The position numbers and the translations under genes were made by a program. Below the pieces are notes generated by a model that made no database searches, was not told the origin of the DNA, and was given only the letters and a program-made list of their open reading frames with translations. Positions 20,898 to 31,620 of a stretch of 64,000 bases of DNA are shown in pieces. Each line of letters opens with the position of its first letter. Positions within the stretch are counted from its first letter, which is position 1. Source of the DNA: an uncultured Pelagibacteraceae bacterium (lineage in GTDB: Bacteria > Pseudomonadota > Alphaproteobacteria > Pelagibacterales > Pelagibacteraceae). Location of the stretch: NCBI GenBank assembly GCA_902585415.1, contig CACIDN010000006.1:1-64000 (forward strand), written 5' to 3'.

Positions 20898-21830
20898 TTA
20901 TTTGAACAGAAAAGATACAGAGGTAGAGTTTGAAATACGTCTAATTGCTTCACCCATTAAATTACATACCGACAATATTTCAATATTTTTAGCAGATTTT
21001 ATTTTTTTGTAATTATCTATTGTATCGGTAATAACTAAATTTTTAATAGGTGATTTTTTAATTTTATTAACCGCATCTCCACTTAAAACCCCATGAGTTA
21101 TATATACATGTATCTCCTTTGCACCTTTTAGTTTTAGAACTTTAGCAGCGTTTACAATTGTGCCGCCCGAGTCAATTATATCATCAACCATAATACAACA
21201 TTTATCTTTAACATTTCCTATTACATTCATTACTTCAGATTTTCCTGGAGAGGGTCTTCTTTTATCTATTATAGCTAAACCTGAATTAAGAAATTTACTT
21301 AAACCCCTTGTTCTAGCTACACCACCAACGTCAGGTGAGACACAAATTATGTTTTTTGATTTAATTCTTTTTTTTATATGTCTTGCAAATATTGGAGTTG
21401 CAAATAAATTGTCTACAGGTATGTCAAAAAAACCTTGAATTTGTCCAGCGTGTAAATCAATTGTGACAACTCTATCTGCACCAGCTTTAGTTATTAAATT
21501 CGAGACTAATTTTGCTGATATAGATGTTCTCGGTACAACTTTTCGGTCTTGTCTAGCATATCCAAAATAAGGAATTACAGCAGTAATATTTTTGGCTGAT
21601 GATCTTTTTAAAGCATCAATGCATAGTAACATTTCCATTAAGTTATCATTAGCTGGAGATGAAATTGATTGTATGATGAAAATATTGTTACCTCTAATAT
21701 TTTCATTTATCTCTATGTATATCTCTCCATCTTTAAATTTTCTTATACTCGAATTCACGAGGTTTTCTTTTAAATATTTCGCAATTTTTTCACTTAATTT
21801 TTTATTACTATTTCCTGTTAGAAGCTTCAT
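20898..21830 (-). CDS. prs: Ribose-phosphate pyrophosphokinase
   Basis: IPYFGYARQDRK, DLHAGQIQGFFDIPVDNL, VDDIIDSGGTIVNAA. Confidence 0.97.
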   Translation of the reverse strand: MKLLTGNSNKKLSEKIAKYLKENLVNSSIRKFKDGEIYIEINENIRGNNIFIIQSISSPANDNLMEMLLCIDALKRSSAKNITAVIPYFGYARQDRKVVPRTSISAKLVSNLITKAGADRVVTIDLHAGQIQGFFDIPVDNLFATPIFARHIKKRIKSKNIICVSPDVGGVARTRGLSKFLNSGLAIIDKRRPSPGKSEVMNVIGNVKDKCCIMVDDIIDSGGTIVNAAKVLKLKGAKEIHVYITHGVLSGDAVNKIKKSPIKNLVITDTIDNYKKIKSAKNIEILSVCNLMGEAIRRISNSTSVSFLFK

Positions 21831-21842
21831 TATTTTGAAAAT

Positions 21843-22598
21843 TTATTTAATCATAATTAATGATATATTTCTACCATAATCATTTTGGTTGTTATGTATA
21901 GCTCTTCTTGCACTAAAAAAATTATTTTTTGGATTATAGGTATCCTTATATATTAAATCAATTTTTTTCAAACCAAGACTTTTCAGCTGATAGTAAACAT
22001 ATTTATTTAGGCTAAAATAGGTTTTTTTTTTTATTTTTTTGAAAAAAGTTTTATTCACAGTATTTTGTTTTAAAAATTTAAGCTTAAAATCAGATTTAAT
22101 TTCATAATTTTTTTGAGTTATACAAGGACCAATAGCAGCAACCAAATCTTTGGTCTCACTTCCTCTTTTAATGAAAAAATTAACAACTTTTTTAATAATT
22201 TTTTTATAGGCACCTTTCCACCCAGCATGTATTGCTGAAATCATTTTGAGTTTTGGGTCATAAATAATTATAGGCGCACAGTCAGCAGTCAGAATTCCCA
22301 AAACAATATTTCTTTTATTTGTTATTAAAGCGTCTCCAATTAATTTTGTCTTATATTTTATTTTATTTAAAAAGAAAAACTTATTACTATGGACTTGATG
22401 TAATAATATTAAATTTTTGTGTGTCGAACCAATTTTTTTGCAAGCTAACTTAAGATTTTGTGTTATGTTTATTTTTTTATCAAATGAGCCTCTTCCACAG
22501 TTTAAGCTTTTATATATTCCTTTAGATTTCCCACCTTCCGCGCCCAAAAAGCAATGTCTAATACTTCTATACTTTAATAATTTTTTTGATAAAATCAT
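21843..22598 (-). CDS. pgeF: Polyphenol oxidase/laccase-domain (YfiH/PgeF) family protein
   Basis: LHQVHSN, LTADCAPI, AIHAGWKGAY, AIGPCI. Confidence 0.9.
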   Translation of the reverse strand: MILSKKLLKYRSIRHCFLGAEGGKSKGIYKSLNCGRGSFDKKINITQNLKLACKKIGSTHKNLILLHQVHSNKFFFLNKIKYKTKLIGDALITNKRNIVLGILTADCAPIIIYDPKLKMISAIHAGWKGAYKKIIKKVVNFFIKRGSETKDLVAAIGPCITQKNYEIKSDFKLKFLKQNTVNKTFFKKIKKKTYFSLNKYVYYQLKSLGLKKIDLIYKDTYNPKNNFFSARRAIHNNQNDYGRNISLIMIK

Positions 22599-23671
22599 TC
22601 AAACCCAAAAAATTTTTTATTATGGCTTTTGTACGCAAAAATAACTTTAAACAATTCCCCCATTGAATTTTTATTTAATAGTCTCGAAAGCGTTGTAATC
22701 ATATAATTTTTTTGTCTTTCATTCATTTTTTTTTCTAAAATCTTAGCTCTTTCAAAAATTCCCATTCGTTCTAAAAAAAATTTCTGTGTAACTATTTTTT
22801 TAACATTTAATCTTTGTTTAGAAAAAAATTCATTTAACAAGCTAAAATTTACCAATGAAGTGATATCTGCCTTACCAATACACTTTAATAAGCTATCTAT
22901 GTGAATTTTTCTATTTTTCATCACAATTTGTATAGTGCTTTCATTTAATGCTCCCATATAACCGTAATCAATTAAAAGAACTCCACCAGACAAAGATTTT
23001 ATTTTTTTTACAATTTTACTTAGTTCTTCAAGACCTAGTTTTGGGTATTCAATAAATTTAAGTTTTTTTAAAATTTTATAAGATTTTAAGTTAATTAGAT
23101 CACTCGAATTAGGTTTGCACTGAGTTTCCTCAAGAAATTTTCCGTTAAAAATGTAGCATTTTTCCAGTAATTCTTTATCCTTAATAAAAAATTGTTTAAT
23201 AGGTATTGCATCAAAAAATTCGTTACCAAAAAAAATAACCGGACCTCCTTTTATTTTCTTATAATTATTTATCCATTTTACATTAGTTCCCTTTAATCTT
23301 TTTTTTTGAGTCCTTCTTAAAAATTTACTTTTTTCATATAAAAAAAATTTTACAGAATTATTGAATGTTGGAAAATTTTTAAAAGTTCTTACTAACACTT
23401 CAGATAAACTTCCATCACCTGGGCCAAGCTCAACTAAGTTAAAAACTTTAGGTTTTCCTAAAGTTTCCCAAGAGGAAATTATCCATATAGCTATAATTTC
23501 AGAAAATAAGTTTGATATAGTAGGAGATGTTACGAAATCACCTTTTTTTCCAAAAGATATTTTATGTGAATAATATCCTATTTCCGGTTTGTATAATGCT
23601 CTATTTATAAAATTATCGACTTTAATTATTCGGTTTTTTATAATATTAAATTTTTTTTGTGAGTTTTTCAT
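22595..23671 (-). CDS. SAM-dependent methyltransferase, MidA/NDUFAF7 family
   Basis: GDFVTSPTISNLFSEIIAIWI, LVELGPGDGSLSEVLVRT, FGNEFFDAIPIKQF. Confidence 0.92.
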   Translation of the reverse strand: MKNSQKKFNIIKNRIIKVDNFINRALYKPEIGYYSHKISFGKKGDFVTSPTISNLFSEIIAIWIISSWETLGKPKVFNLVELGPGDGSLSEVLVRTFKNFPTFNNSVKFFLYEKSKFLRRTQKKRLKGTNVKWINNYKKIKGGPVIFFGNEFFDAIPIKQFFIKDKELLEKCYIFNGKFLEETQCKPNSSDLINLKSYKILKKLKFIEYPKLGLEELSKIVKKIKSLSGGVLLIDYGYMGALNESTIQIVMKNRKIHIDSLLKCIGKADITSLVNFSLLNEFFSKQRLNVKKIVTQKFFLERMGIFERAKILEKKMNERQKNYMITTLSRLLNKNSMGELFKVIFAYKSHNKKFFGFE

Positions 23672-24426
23672 TTTCTACGTAAGAGCAAAATACCTATAAA
23701 AATCATTACTATACTTAATAACATTCCCGTACTCAATGACCCAAAAACATAACCAATTTGCTCATCAGGTTCTCTAAAAATTTCAGAAAATATTCTAAAT
23801 ATTCCATAAAAAATTAAAAAGGCAAAAGAACAGCTCCCCTCTTTGTAATTTTTACTAAAGTAAATTTTATTCATTATGATAAAAAGAAGGATACCTTCGA
23901 GAGCGGCCTCATATAATTGAGATGGATGTCTTGGAATATTATCAACTAAAGGAAAAATTACACCCCAGATTAAATCAGTTGGTTTTCCAACAAGTTCACT
24001 ATTTATAAAATTTGCAATTCTACCAAAAAAAATTCCAATAGGCGATGCAACAGCTATGAAATCAAAAAAAATATACTTTTCTAAATTATTTTTTTTACAA
24101 AATATAACAGTAGCTATTATTATTCCTATCAAACCCCCGTGAAAGGACATCCCTCCATGCCATAACATGAATATTTCTAATGGATTTTTTATGTAAAATT
24201 TTAAATTATAGATTAAGACATAACCTAATCTCCCTCCTATAATTATACCTATAATTAGATAAGTTATTAAATCATCGAGGTAAATTTTATGAATATTGTT
24301 TTTAATTAATACTTTCTTTATATAAATCCATCCAAATATTATCCCAAAAATATATGCTAGGGAGTACCAGTAAATTTTGAAAAAAAATATTTCAAAAGCT
24401 ACTGGATTCAAATTATTAATATGCAT
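23668..24426 (-). CDS. lgt: Prolipoprotein diacylglyceryl transferase
   Basis: GGRLGYVLIYN, WHGGMSFHGGLIG, FGRIANFINSELVGKPTDLIWGV, RHPSQLYEA. Start set at MHINNLNPVAFEIF; the ORF track extends to 24462. Confidence 0.95.
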   Translation of the reverse strand: MHINNLNPVAFEIFFFKIYWYSLAYIFGIIFGWIYIKKVLIKNNIHKIYLDDLITYLIIGIIIGGRLGYVLIYNLKFYIKNPLEIFMLWHGGMSFHGGLIGIIIATVIFCKKNNLEKYIFFDFIAVASPIGIFFGRIANFINSELVGKPTDLIWGVIFPLVDNIPRHPSQLYEAALEGILLFIIMNKIYFSKNYKEGSCSFAFLIFYGIFRIFSEIFREPDEQIGYVFGSLSTGMLLSIVMIFIGILLLRRK

Positions 24427-24466
24427 ATTATGTAAATTAGAATATATTATTATTGTAAGCAAAAGT

Positions 24467-24712
24467 ATGTCAAAATCTAAAATTTTATTAGAAAAGTTAA
24501 CAGGTTTAGTTGCTCAGGGATTAGTATCTTACAAAGACTTAAATAACGAGATAATTAATATAATTAAGTCACAGAGAGATGAAATTATTTTAAAAATGAA
24601 AATATCAACAAAAGAAGAAACCGATGTTCTTAAAAAAAGAATTGAAAAATTAGAATACGAGATAAATAAATTAAAAAAAAGTAAACGGACTAAAAAGGCA
24701 AAGAAATCTTAA
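24467..24712 (+). CDS. UbiK-like accessory factor (BMFP/YqiC family)
   Basis: ~81 aa (MSKSKILLEKLTGLVAQGLV...ETDVLKKRIEKLEYEINKLKK), internal start of the 24377 ORF; size, coiled coil and position match the family. Confidence 0.65.
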   Translation: MSKSKILLEKLTGLVAQGLVSYKDLNNEIINIIKSQRDEIILKMKISTKEETDVLKKRIEKLEYEINKLKKSKRTKKAKKS

Positions 24713-26003
24713 CACTCAAGCCGCCTAATTTTGATTTATTTAAATCAATTTTTCCTCCATGAGATCTAACCACATCTGATGCAATCGAAAGTCCAAGACC
24801 AACGCTTGATTTTGAGTCACCTCTTCCTTTGTTTATTTTGTAAAAAGGCTTAAAAACATTTGTATGTTCTGATTTTGGAATACCTGGTCCGTCATCTTCT
24901 ATAATTATAACCATTATTTTGTTTAACTTTTTAAAAGAAAATTTGACCTTTTTTCCATACTTTAGACCATTGTCTAATATATTGCTGAGACACCTTAGCA
25001 GTAAATTTTTTCGTCCATTAAAGCTTACATTTTCCTCAATATCTGAGCTTATTAATGCACTATCGTATTTTTTTAATAAAGATTTTATTGTTTTTGAAAT
25101 ATTAAAAGATTCATCTTTCTCTGACGATGTCGAACTAGCAAACTGCAAATATTCATTTAACATTTTTTCCATTTCTTCTATATCTTCAGATAATTTATTT
25201 GAAATTTTGTTATCTTTTATAAAAGCTAACTGTAACTTTATTCTTGTAAGTGGTGTTCTTAAATCATGACTTATTCCAGACAACATTTCAGATCTTTGAT
25301 TTAAATGTCTTATAATTCTTTTTCTCATTCTATCAAATTCAAAACCAGCTTGACGTATTTCTAAGGCACCAGAGGGCCTAAATTCACCAACATCTTCACC
25401 TCTTCCAAATTTTTCAGACGCCCTAGCCAAATTTACAATTGGTCTAGTTTGATTTTTAAGAAAGATTAATGCGATTGTAATTAATAAAAATGCTGGAAAG
25501 GTAATCCATAAAGCGAATAGTCTAGCTGATGAACTAGTTACTCTATCTTTTGGAATATAAAATTCAAAATATCCACTAAAATGTTTTATTTTTAAATCAA
25601 TTAATCCTTTAAATTTAGTTGTATCGAACCAATAGCTTAAATTTCTTGATTTTAATTCTCTTCTTAAAGTGCGATCCATTGGACTAAACCATCTTTCCAT
25701 ATCTTGCTCAGGCAGATCTCCAATAGAAATTAATTTTACTGAAAAATTGTGATGTTTCTGAAATAAGTTTATTAAGTTCTCTTTATTGTAATCTTCATTA
25801 TCGTAAGCATCTAAAAAAAATTTTATTTCTCCAATTAATGCATTGGTCATACCTTTATTGGTTTTTATCCATAGGCTATCAAAAAAGACTATTGAAATCG
25901 TTATTTGCAAAATAATGATTGGAGCTGCAACAATTAATAATGCTCTATAAAATAATCTTTTTGGTAATAACTCTTTGAAAAATTTACTCAACCCATAAAA
26001 CAT
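24690..26003 (-). CDS. EnvZ-like sensor histidine kinase
   Basis: Two TM segments, HAMP, GISHDLRTPLTRIKLQ H-box, DNGLKYG N-box, DDGPGIP, GLGLSIASDVVRSHGG. Confidence 0.94.
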   Translation of the reverse strand: MFYGLSKFFKELLPKRLFYRALLIVAAPIIILQITISIVFFDSLWIKTNKGMTNALIGEIKFFLDAYDNEDYNKENLINLFQKHHNFSVKLISIGDLPEQDMERWFSPMDRTLRRELKSRNLSYWFDTTKFKGLIDLKIKHFSGYFEFYIPKDRVTSSSARLFALWITFPAFLLITIALIFLKNQTRPIVNLARASEKFGRGEDVGEFRPSGALEIRQAGFEFDRMRKRIIRHLNQRSEMLSGISHDLRTPLTRIKLQLAFIKDNKISNKLSEDIEEMEKMLNEYLQFASSTSSEKDESFNISKTIKSLLKKYDSALISSDIEENVSFNGRKNLLLRCLSNILDNGLKYGKKVKFSFKKLNKIMVIIIEDDGPGIPKSEHTNVFKPFYKINKGRGDSKSSVGLGLSIASDVVRSHGGKIDLNKSKLGGLSVKISLPF

Positions 26004-26661
26004 AGCCTGTACCTCTTATAGTTTGTAAATATTTTGGATTTTTTGGATCAATTTCAATTTTTTTTCTTAATCTTGTTATAATTACGTCTATAGATCTTTC
26101 TTTGCCTAAGTTTATAAATTTACTAATTTCAATTCGATTAAAAATTTTACCTGGTTGATTGATCATCTTTTCTAAAATTTTTTTTTCTGTGCTATTTATT
26201 TTATACTCTTTTTCATTTTTTATTATTAATAACTTGGTAAAGTCAATTTTTATATTTCCAAATTTAATTATCCTGATAAGATTTTTTTTTATTGTTTTGG
26301 ATAAGATATTTTTAATTCTAAGTAGCAATTCTTTAGGCTCAAATGGTTTTGCTAAATAGTCATCCGCACCGATCTCAAGTCCTTCAATTCGCTCTTTAGC
26401 TTCACTTTTAGCTGTTAAAAGAATTACGGGTGTATCTATCATTTTTTTAATTTCATTTAAAAATTGCAAACCACTTTTGCCAGGCATCATTATATCTAAT
26501 ATTATTATATCAAAACTTATAATTTCTATCTTTCTTTGAGCTTCCTCTGCGTTAGATGCAGTGTTTATTAAATAATTATTTTCATTTAAATACTTTTTGA
26601 CTAGGTCTCTTATACCGTCATCATCATCAACTACTAAAATATGAGCTTTAAAATTTTTCAT
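25984..26661 (-). CDS. OmpR-like response regulator
   Basis: VVDDDDGIRDLV, DIIILDIMMPGKSGLQFL, LLTAK, winged-helix C-terminus RSIDVIITRLRKKIE...RGTGYVL. Confidence 0.94.
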   Translation of the reverse strand: MKNFKAHILVVDDDDGIRDLVKKYLNENNYLINTASNAEEAQRKIEIISFDIIILDIMMPGKSGLQFLNEIKKMIDTPVILLTAKSEAKERIEGLEIGADDYLAKPFEPKELLLRIKNILSKTIKKNLIRIIKFGNIKIDFTKLLIIKNEKEYKINSTEKKILEKMINQPGKIFNRIEISKFINLGKERSIDVIITRLRKKIEIDPKNPKYLQTIRGTGYVLWVE

Positions 26662-27091
26662 TAATTATTCTTTTTAATACTTGATCAAAATTTAATACCT
26701 CTTTTGCAGATGAATTCAAAAATGCTTTATAAATTCTTTTTTTTTGAGCAAAAAAAATTTCATTATAAATTTTGCTTCCTTTTGTATTTAAATATATATG
26801 CCTTACTCGTGTGTCCTTGCTATCTTTCTTAAATTCCAAAAAATCTAATTTCTTTAAGTCATTTAAAACTCTATTTAAGCTTTGCTTAGTTACATTTAAT
26901 TTTCTCAATAATTGTGAAATTGTTATACCCTCGTAAAATGATATTAAATGGAGAGATTTATGATGAGCTGTGCCTAATTGATACTTTTTAAGTATTTTTT
27001 TTGGATCACTGAATGACTCTCTATAAGTAATAAAAATTTTTTCAATAAAACCTTTTAATTGTTCATCTTTTAAATAAAGAAGATCTTTCAT
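26648..27091 (-). CDS. MarR-family transcriptional regulator
   Basis: winged HTH: GITISQLLRKLNVTKQSLNRVLNDLKKLDFLEFKKDSKDTRVRHIYLNTKG. Confidence 0.88.
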   Translation of the reverse strand: MKDLLYLKDEQLKGFIEKIFITYRESFSDPKKILKKYQLGTAHHKSLHLISFYEGITISQLLRKLNVTKQSLNRVLNDLKKLDFLEFKKDSKDTRVRHIYLNTKGSKIYNEIFFAQKKRIYKAFLNSSAKEVLNFDQVLKRIINEKF

Positions 27092-27154
27092 AACAAGTAA
27101 GTTATATTGACATATTAAATATAGGAAGTTATTTCTTTATAAATTTTTCTTTTT

Positions 27155-28039
27155 ATGATGATACCTTACGATAAAAGAGATGGTAAAATATGGTATAATT
27201 CTGAACTTGTAAATTGGTCAGATGTTAAAGTTCATGTTTTGAGTCATGGTCTACATTATGCAAGTTGTGTTTTTGAAGGTGAGAGAGTTTATGATGGAGA
27301 GATATTTAAATTAGAAGAACATACATCAAGATTTTTTCATTCAGCTAAAAGAATGGGCTTTGAAATTCCTTACAGTGAAGATCAAATAAACAAAGCTTGC
27401 AAAAATATTATCTCAGTCCAAAAAATTGAAAATGGATATGTAAGACCAGTTGCATGGCGTGGTAGTGAAATGATGGCTATTTCAGCTCAACACACTAAAA
27501 TTCACGTAGCTATTGCAACTTGGGAGTGGGGATCTTATTTTGATCCTAAACTAAAAATTGAAGGAATTAAATTAAATATATCCAAATGGAAAAGACCTGC
27601 TCCAGATACAATACCTTGGGATACAAAGGCATCTGGACTTTATATGATTTGTACTTTGTCAAAACATGAGGCAGAAAGAGATGGATATACAGATTCGCTT
27701 ATGTTAGATCACGAAGGTTACGTAGCAGAGGCTACTGGTGCTAATATCTTTTTTAAAGATAAGGAGGGAGTTTTGCATACCCCAGTACCAGATTCGTTTC
27801 TTGACGGTATAACAAGAAGGACTGTTATTGATATTGCAAAATCAAAAAATATTAAAGTATTTGAAAGAAAAATTAGTCCAGAGGAACTGAAAAATTTTAC
27901 AGGCTGTTTTCTTACAGGTACTGCTGCAGAAGTCACTCCTGTGTCTAAAATATCTAATTATGATTTTAAAGTTTGCGATACAATAATTGAATTATCAGAC
28001 TCTTATCAGTTAATTGTAAGAAAAAAAAAGGCAGCATAA
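27155..28039 (+). CDS. ilvE: Branched-chain amino acid aminotransferase
   Basis: HVLSHGLHYASCVFEGERVY, EATGANIFF, FLTGTAAEVTPVSKI. Confidence 0.95.
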   Translation: MMIPYDKRDGKIWYNSELVNWSDVKVHVLSHGLHYASCVFEGERVYDGEIFKLEEHTSRFFHSAKRMGFEIPYSEDQINKACKNIISVQKIENGYVRPVAWRGSEMMAISAQHTKIHVAIATWEWGSYFDPKLKIEGIKLNISKWKRPAPDTIPWDTKASGLYMICTLSKHEAERDGYTDSLMLDHEGYVAEATGANIFFKDKEGVLHTPVPDSFLDGITRRTVIDIAKSKNIKVFERKISPEELKNFTGCFLTGTAAEVTPVSKISNYDFKVCDTIIELSDSYQLIVRKKKAA

Positions 28040-28621
28040 TTATTTATTATCCTCGGAAATTGCGTGATCTATTCCTTTTCTTAAATAGTCATAAGCTGTA
28101 AACAAAGTTAGAAAAGCTGAAAGCCACAGAATTATTATACCAATAGTTTGAGCGTTATAGTCTTGAAAGTTTAAAATTTTGTTACCTGTGTCTCCAGTCA
28201 ATAATATAGAAATTGAAAACATCTGTAAGAAAGTTTTTAATTTTGCAAGATGCGATACTGGTAAATTTACTTGCCCTTTAGCTAAAAATTCTCTAAGGCC
28301 TGATATTAATATTTCTCTTATTAATATAATAATTGCCGCTATGACCTCAAAATTTTTTATTGTTCCGTCCATTACTAATAAAATAAGAGCCGTCGCAACA
28401 ATAATTTTATCTGCAATTGGATCTAAAAGTTCTCCTAATTTAGATTCCTCTCTGAATAATCTAGCTAAAAGTCCATCCAGAAAATCACTGAAAGATGCTA
28501 CGATAAATAAAAAACATGGTATTACATCTCCATAAAATCCTGGCAAAAAAAAGGTCAATACAAATATTGGGACAATAATAATTCTTCCAATTGTGAGAAT
28601 ATTTGGAATTTTTTTTAACAT
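28040..28621 (-). CDS. pgsA: CDP-diacylglycerol-glycerol-3-phosphate 3-phosphatidyltransferase
   Basis: IPNILTIGRIIIVP, SDFLDGLLARLFREESKLGELLDPIADK. Confidence 0.95.
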   Translation of the reverse strand: MLKKIPNILTIGRIIIVPIFVLTFFLPGFYGDVIPCFLFIVASFSDFLDGLLARLFREESKLGELLDPIADKIIVATALILLVMDGTIKNFEVIAAIIILIREILISGLREFLAKGQVNLPVSHLAKLKTFLQMFSISILLTGDTGNKILNFQDYNAQTIGIIILWLSAFLTLFTAYDYLRKGIDHAISEDNK

Positions 28622-28623
28622 AA

Positions 28624-30489
28624 TTATTCGTGAAAGAAGTTATATATCTTTTTTGCTACTTTTTCCTCAACACCTTCTACAGATTTTATTTCATCTAAAC
28701 TTGCAGATTCTACTGATCTTGCAGACCCAAAATGGTTCAATAATGCCCTTTTTCTTATCGATCCTATTCCTTCAATTTGGTCAAGTAGAGATTTACTAAT
28801 ACCTTTTTTTCTTTTTGCTCTATGAGCGCTTATAGCAAATCTATGCGACTCATCTCTAATTCTTTGCAAGAAAAACAATGTTGGATCATTTTTTGAGAAT
28901 TTATAATCTTTTCCATTATGAAAAAAGGTCTCGTCTCCACTATTTCTAAATTTCCCTTTTGCAATTGCAACAATAGGTATGTCGTGTAGACCAAGTTCAT
29001 TTAAACTTTCTCTAGCAACAGAATACTGACCTTTACCACCGTCAACTAGAATTAAGTCTGGAAATGTTAAATAATTGTCTTTTTCCTGAACAGCCCTTTT
29101 GAATCTTCTATTCAAAACTTCTCGCATCATTCCATAGTCATCTTGTTCATTTTTCTTGTGTTTAATATTAAATTTTCTATATCTTTTTTTTACAAAACCC
29201 TCATCGCTATATGAAATTAAAGCACCAACACTATTAGTGCCTTGTATGTGACTATTATCATAAACCTCAATCAAATTAATGTTAGTTTCTATATTAAATT
29301 TCTTAGCAACCGCATCAAACAATCCTCTGTTATTTTGGCTTTCGTAAAGTTTTCTATTTAGACTATCCTTTGCATTTTTAATCGCTTGATTAATAACCTT
29401 CAATTTTGAACCTTTTCTTCCAACCGAAATATTAATTTGTTTTCCTTCCTTATTTGAAAGTGTTTTTTCAATTAATGTTTTTTCCTTGATTTCTTCAGAT
29501 AAAATTATTGCGGATGGTACGCTCTTGTTTTCGTAAAATTGTGAAATAAATGAATTTATTATTTCACTAAGTTTCTCTTCTGGATCATGTTTTGGAAAAA
29601 AAGCTTGATTCCCCCAATTTTGCTTTGACCTGTAAAAAAAAACTTGAACACAGGCTCTACCAGATTCTTTATATCCTGCGATCACATCTGCCTCGACTAA
29701 ATTTGCCTCATTTATTCTTTGGGATGATTGAATTATGTTTAATGATTTAATTCTATCCCTTAAGATCATCGCCTTCTCAAAGTCGAGTTCCTCACTTGCT
29801 TTTTCCATTTGATTAGAAAGATTTTTTTGAATTCTTCTTGATTTTCCTGAAACAAATTCAATAGCTTCATCCACAGTTTGTTGATAATCCTGTTTTGTTA
29901 CATATCCAACACATGGACCAGAGCACCTTTTAATTTGATATAAAATACAAGGTCTTTCTCTTTTTTTAAATACAGTGTCATCACAAACCCTTAAATGGAA
30001 AATTTTTTGGATCATTTTAATTGTCCAATTTGCTGAACCTGCTGAAGCAAACGGGCCAAAATAGAAACCATCTTTTACTTTCTTACCTCTATGTCTTTTT
30101 ATTTGAGGCCACTTGTCTTTATTTCCGATGAATATAAACGGAAATGATTTATCGTCTCTTAAAAGAATATTGAATTTTGGCTTAAACTTTTTAATTAAAT
30201 TTGCCTCTAGTAGCAGAGCCTCACTTTCATTGGAGGTAGTAGTAATTTCCAATTTTCTTGTTTGAGACAACATTCTCTCAGTTCTGATAATGTGACTTTT
30301 TTCAGACACATAGCTTTTCAATCTATTAGGTAAATTTTTTGCTTTACCCACATAAAGAATTTCACTTTTTGAGTTGAGCATCCTGTAGACGCCTGGAAGT
30401 TTTGGAATTAAAGGCAGTTCCTTTTTTATTACTTGTTTGCCTAATTCAGAACTAATCATTTTTCCTTTTTTTTGTAATTTGAATACCAA
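28624..30489 (-). CDS. uvrC: Excinuclease ABC subunit C
   Basis: [39 protein letters not shown] motif, [16 protein letters not shown]-terminal HhH. Real start may be internal Met (30459). Confidence 0.97.
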   Translation of the reverse strand: MVFKLQKKGKMISSELGKQVIKKELPLIPKLPGVYRMLNSKSEILYVGKAKNLPNRLKSYVSEKSHIIRTERMLSQTRKLEITTTSNESEALLLEANLIKKFKPKFNILLRDDKSFPFIFIGNKDKWPQIKRHRGKKVKDGFYFGPFASAGSANWTIKMIQKIFHLRVCDDTVFKKRERPCILYQIKRCSGPCVGYVTKQDYQQTVDEAIEFVSGKSRRIQKNLSNQMEKASEELDFEKAMILRDRIKSLNIIQSSQRINEANLVEADVIAGYKESGRACVQVFFYRSKQNWGNQAFFPKHDPEEKLSEIINSFISQFYENKSVPSAIILSEEIKEKTLIEKTLSNKEGKQINISVGRKGSKLKVINQAIKNAKDSLNRKLYESQNNRGLFDAVAKKFNIETNINLIEVYDNSHIQGTNSVGALISYSDEGFVKKRYRKFNIKHKKNEQDDYGMMREVLNRRFKRAVQEKDNYLTFPDLILVDGGKGQYSVARESLNELGLHDIPIVAIAKGKFRNSGDETFFHNGKDYKFSKNDPTLFFLQRIRDESHRFAISAHRAKRKKGISKSLLDQIEGIGSIRKRALLNHFGSARSVESASLDEIKSVEGVEEKVAKKIYNFFHE

Positions 30490-30871
30490 CAGACGTACAG
30501 TCTTTTAAAATTTCTAGTTTCTCTATTTGCAGCATAATTTTCTCAATTCTTTTATCTTTAAATAAAACATCAAAGACATCCTCTGCAAGTGCTTCAAGAA
30601 AATTATAATGTTTATTTGTGGTAAGTTTTTTAATGAGTTTTACTATTTTTCCATAATTAACTATTGATTTGATGTCGTAATCACTTGTTGGTTTTTTATC
30701 TTCATAGTAAACATCAAGGTTAAACTTAACTTTTTGAACTTCTTTTTTTTCAAATTCGTAGTAACCAAGTTTTAAATCTAAAATTAATTCTTTAATTAAA
30801 ATTTTCTTCTCATAATTAAATAAACTTTTATTTTTATCTATTTTAATTATTCTAAAGTTATCTTTTTTCAT
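30452..30871 (-). CDS. folB: Dihydroneopterin aldolase family protein
   Basis: [29 protein letters not shown] and [15 protein letters not shown]. Confidence 0.85.
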   Translation of the reverse strand: MKKDNFRIIKIDKNKSLFNYEKKILIKELILDLKLGYYEFEKKEVQKVKFNLDVYYEDKKPTSDYDIKSIVNYGKIVKLIKKLTTNKHYNFLEALAEDVFDVLFKDKRIEKIMLQIEKLEILKDCTSVGIQITKKRKND

Positions 30872-31620
30872 TCCTTAACCATTATATCGGGCGTTTGCCA
30901 GTTTAGATTTTGACCACTATCAATTGCTAAAACTTGACCTGTAACAGATAAATTTTTAATAAAAAAGTCAACCGCATTACAAATTTCTTTAACCTCTACC
31001 TGTCTTTTTAATGGAGTTGCTGAATATTGTTTTTTAAAATGTTTTTTTGATTGCCTTTGATTTTTAATAGTTGGTCCAGGTGCTATCCCATTGACCCGTA
31101 TATTTGGTGCAAAACTCATAGCAGTTGTTTTTGTAAGAGTAAAAAGTCCGGTTTTACTAATGGTATATGAAAAAAAGTAAGGAGTGAGTTTAAAAACTCT
31201 TTGATCAATTATATTAATTATATTATTATTTTTTCCCCTAGTATTTTTAGCAAACACTTTTGATAATAATGCAGGACTTCTTAGATTTGTTTTTAAGTGC
31301 TTATCCCAACTATCTGTTGTAAAATTTTCTATTTTGTCGTTTTCAAACAATGAAGCATTGTTAATCAAACAGTCGAAAAATTTTAATTTTAATTTTGCAT
31401 ATTTGACAATTTTATTAATATCATTTTCTTTACTTAAATCTCCTCTTACTAGATAAATCCTTGTTCCATTTTTTTCAAGTTCTTTTTTTAACTTTTCAGC
31501 TTTAGTTTTAGATTTATTAAAATGAATAAGTATCTCTTTATTAGCACCAGACAGTTTTTTAGCAATTGCTGCACCAATTCTAGTTGCTCCACCAGTAATA
31601 ATTATTTTTCTTGCTTCCAT
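30868..31620 (-). CDS. SDR-family oxidoreductase, pteridine reductase/FolM-like
   Basis: [44 protein letters not shown]; overlaps folB by 4 nt. Confidence 0.75.
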   Translation of the reverse strand: MEARKIIITGGATRIGAAIAKKLSGANKEILIHFNKSKTKAEKLKKELEKNGTRIYLVRGDLSKENDINKIVKYAKLKLKFFDCLINNASLFENDKIENFTTDSWDKHLKTNLRSPALLSKVFAKNTRGKNNNIINIIDQRVFKLTPYFFSYTISKTGLFTLTKTTAMSFAPNIRVNGIAPGPTIKNQRQSKKHFKKQYSATPLKRQVEVKEICNAVDFFIKNLSVTGQVLAIDSGQNLNWQTPDIMVKE

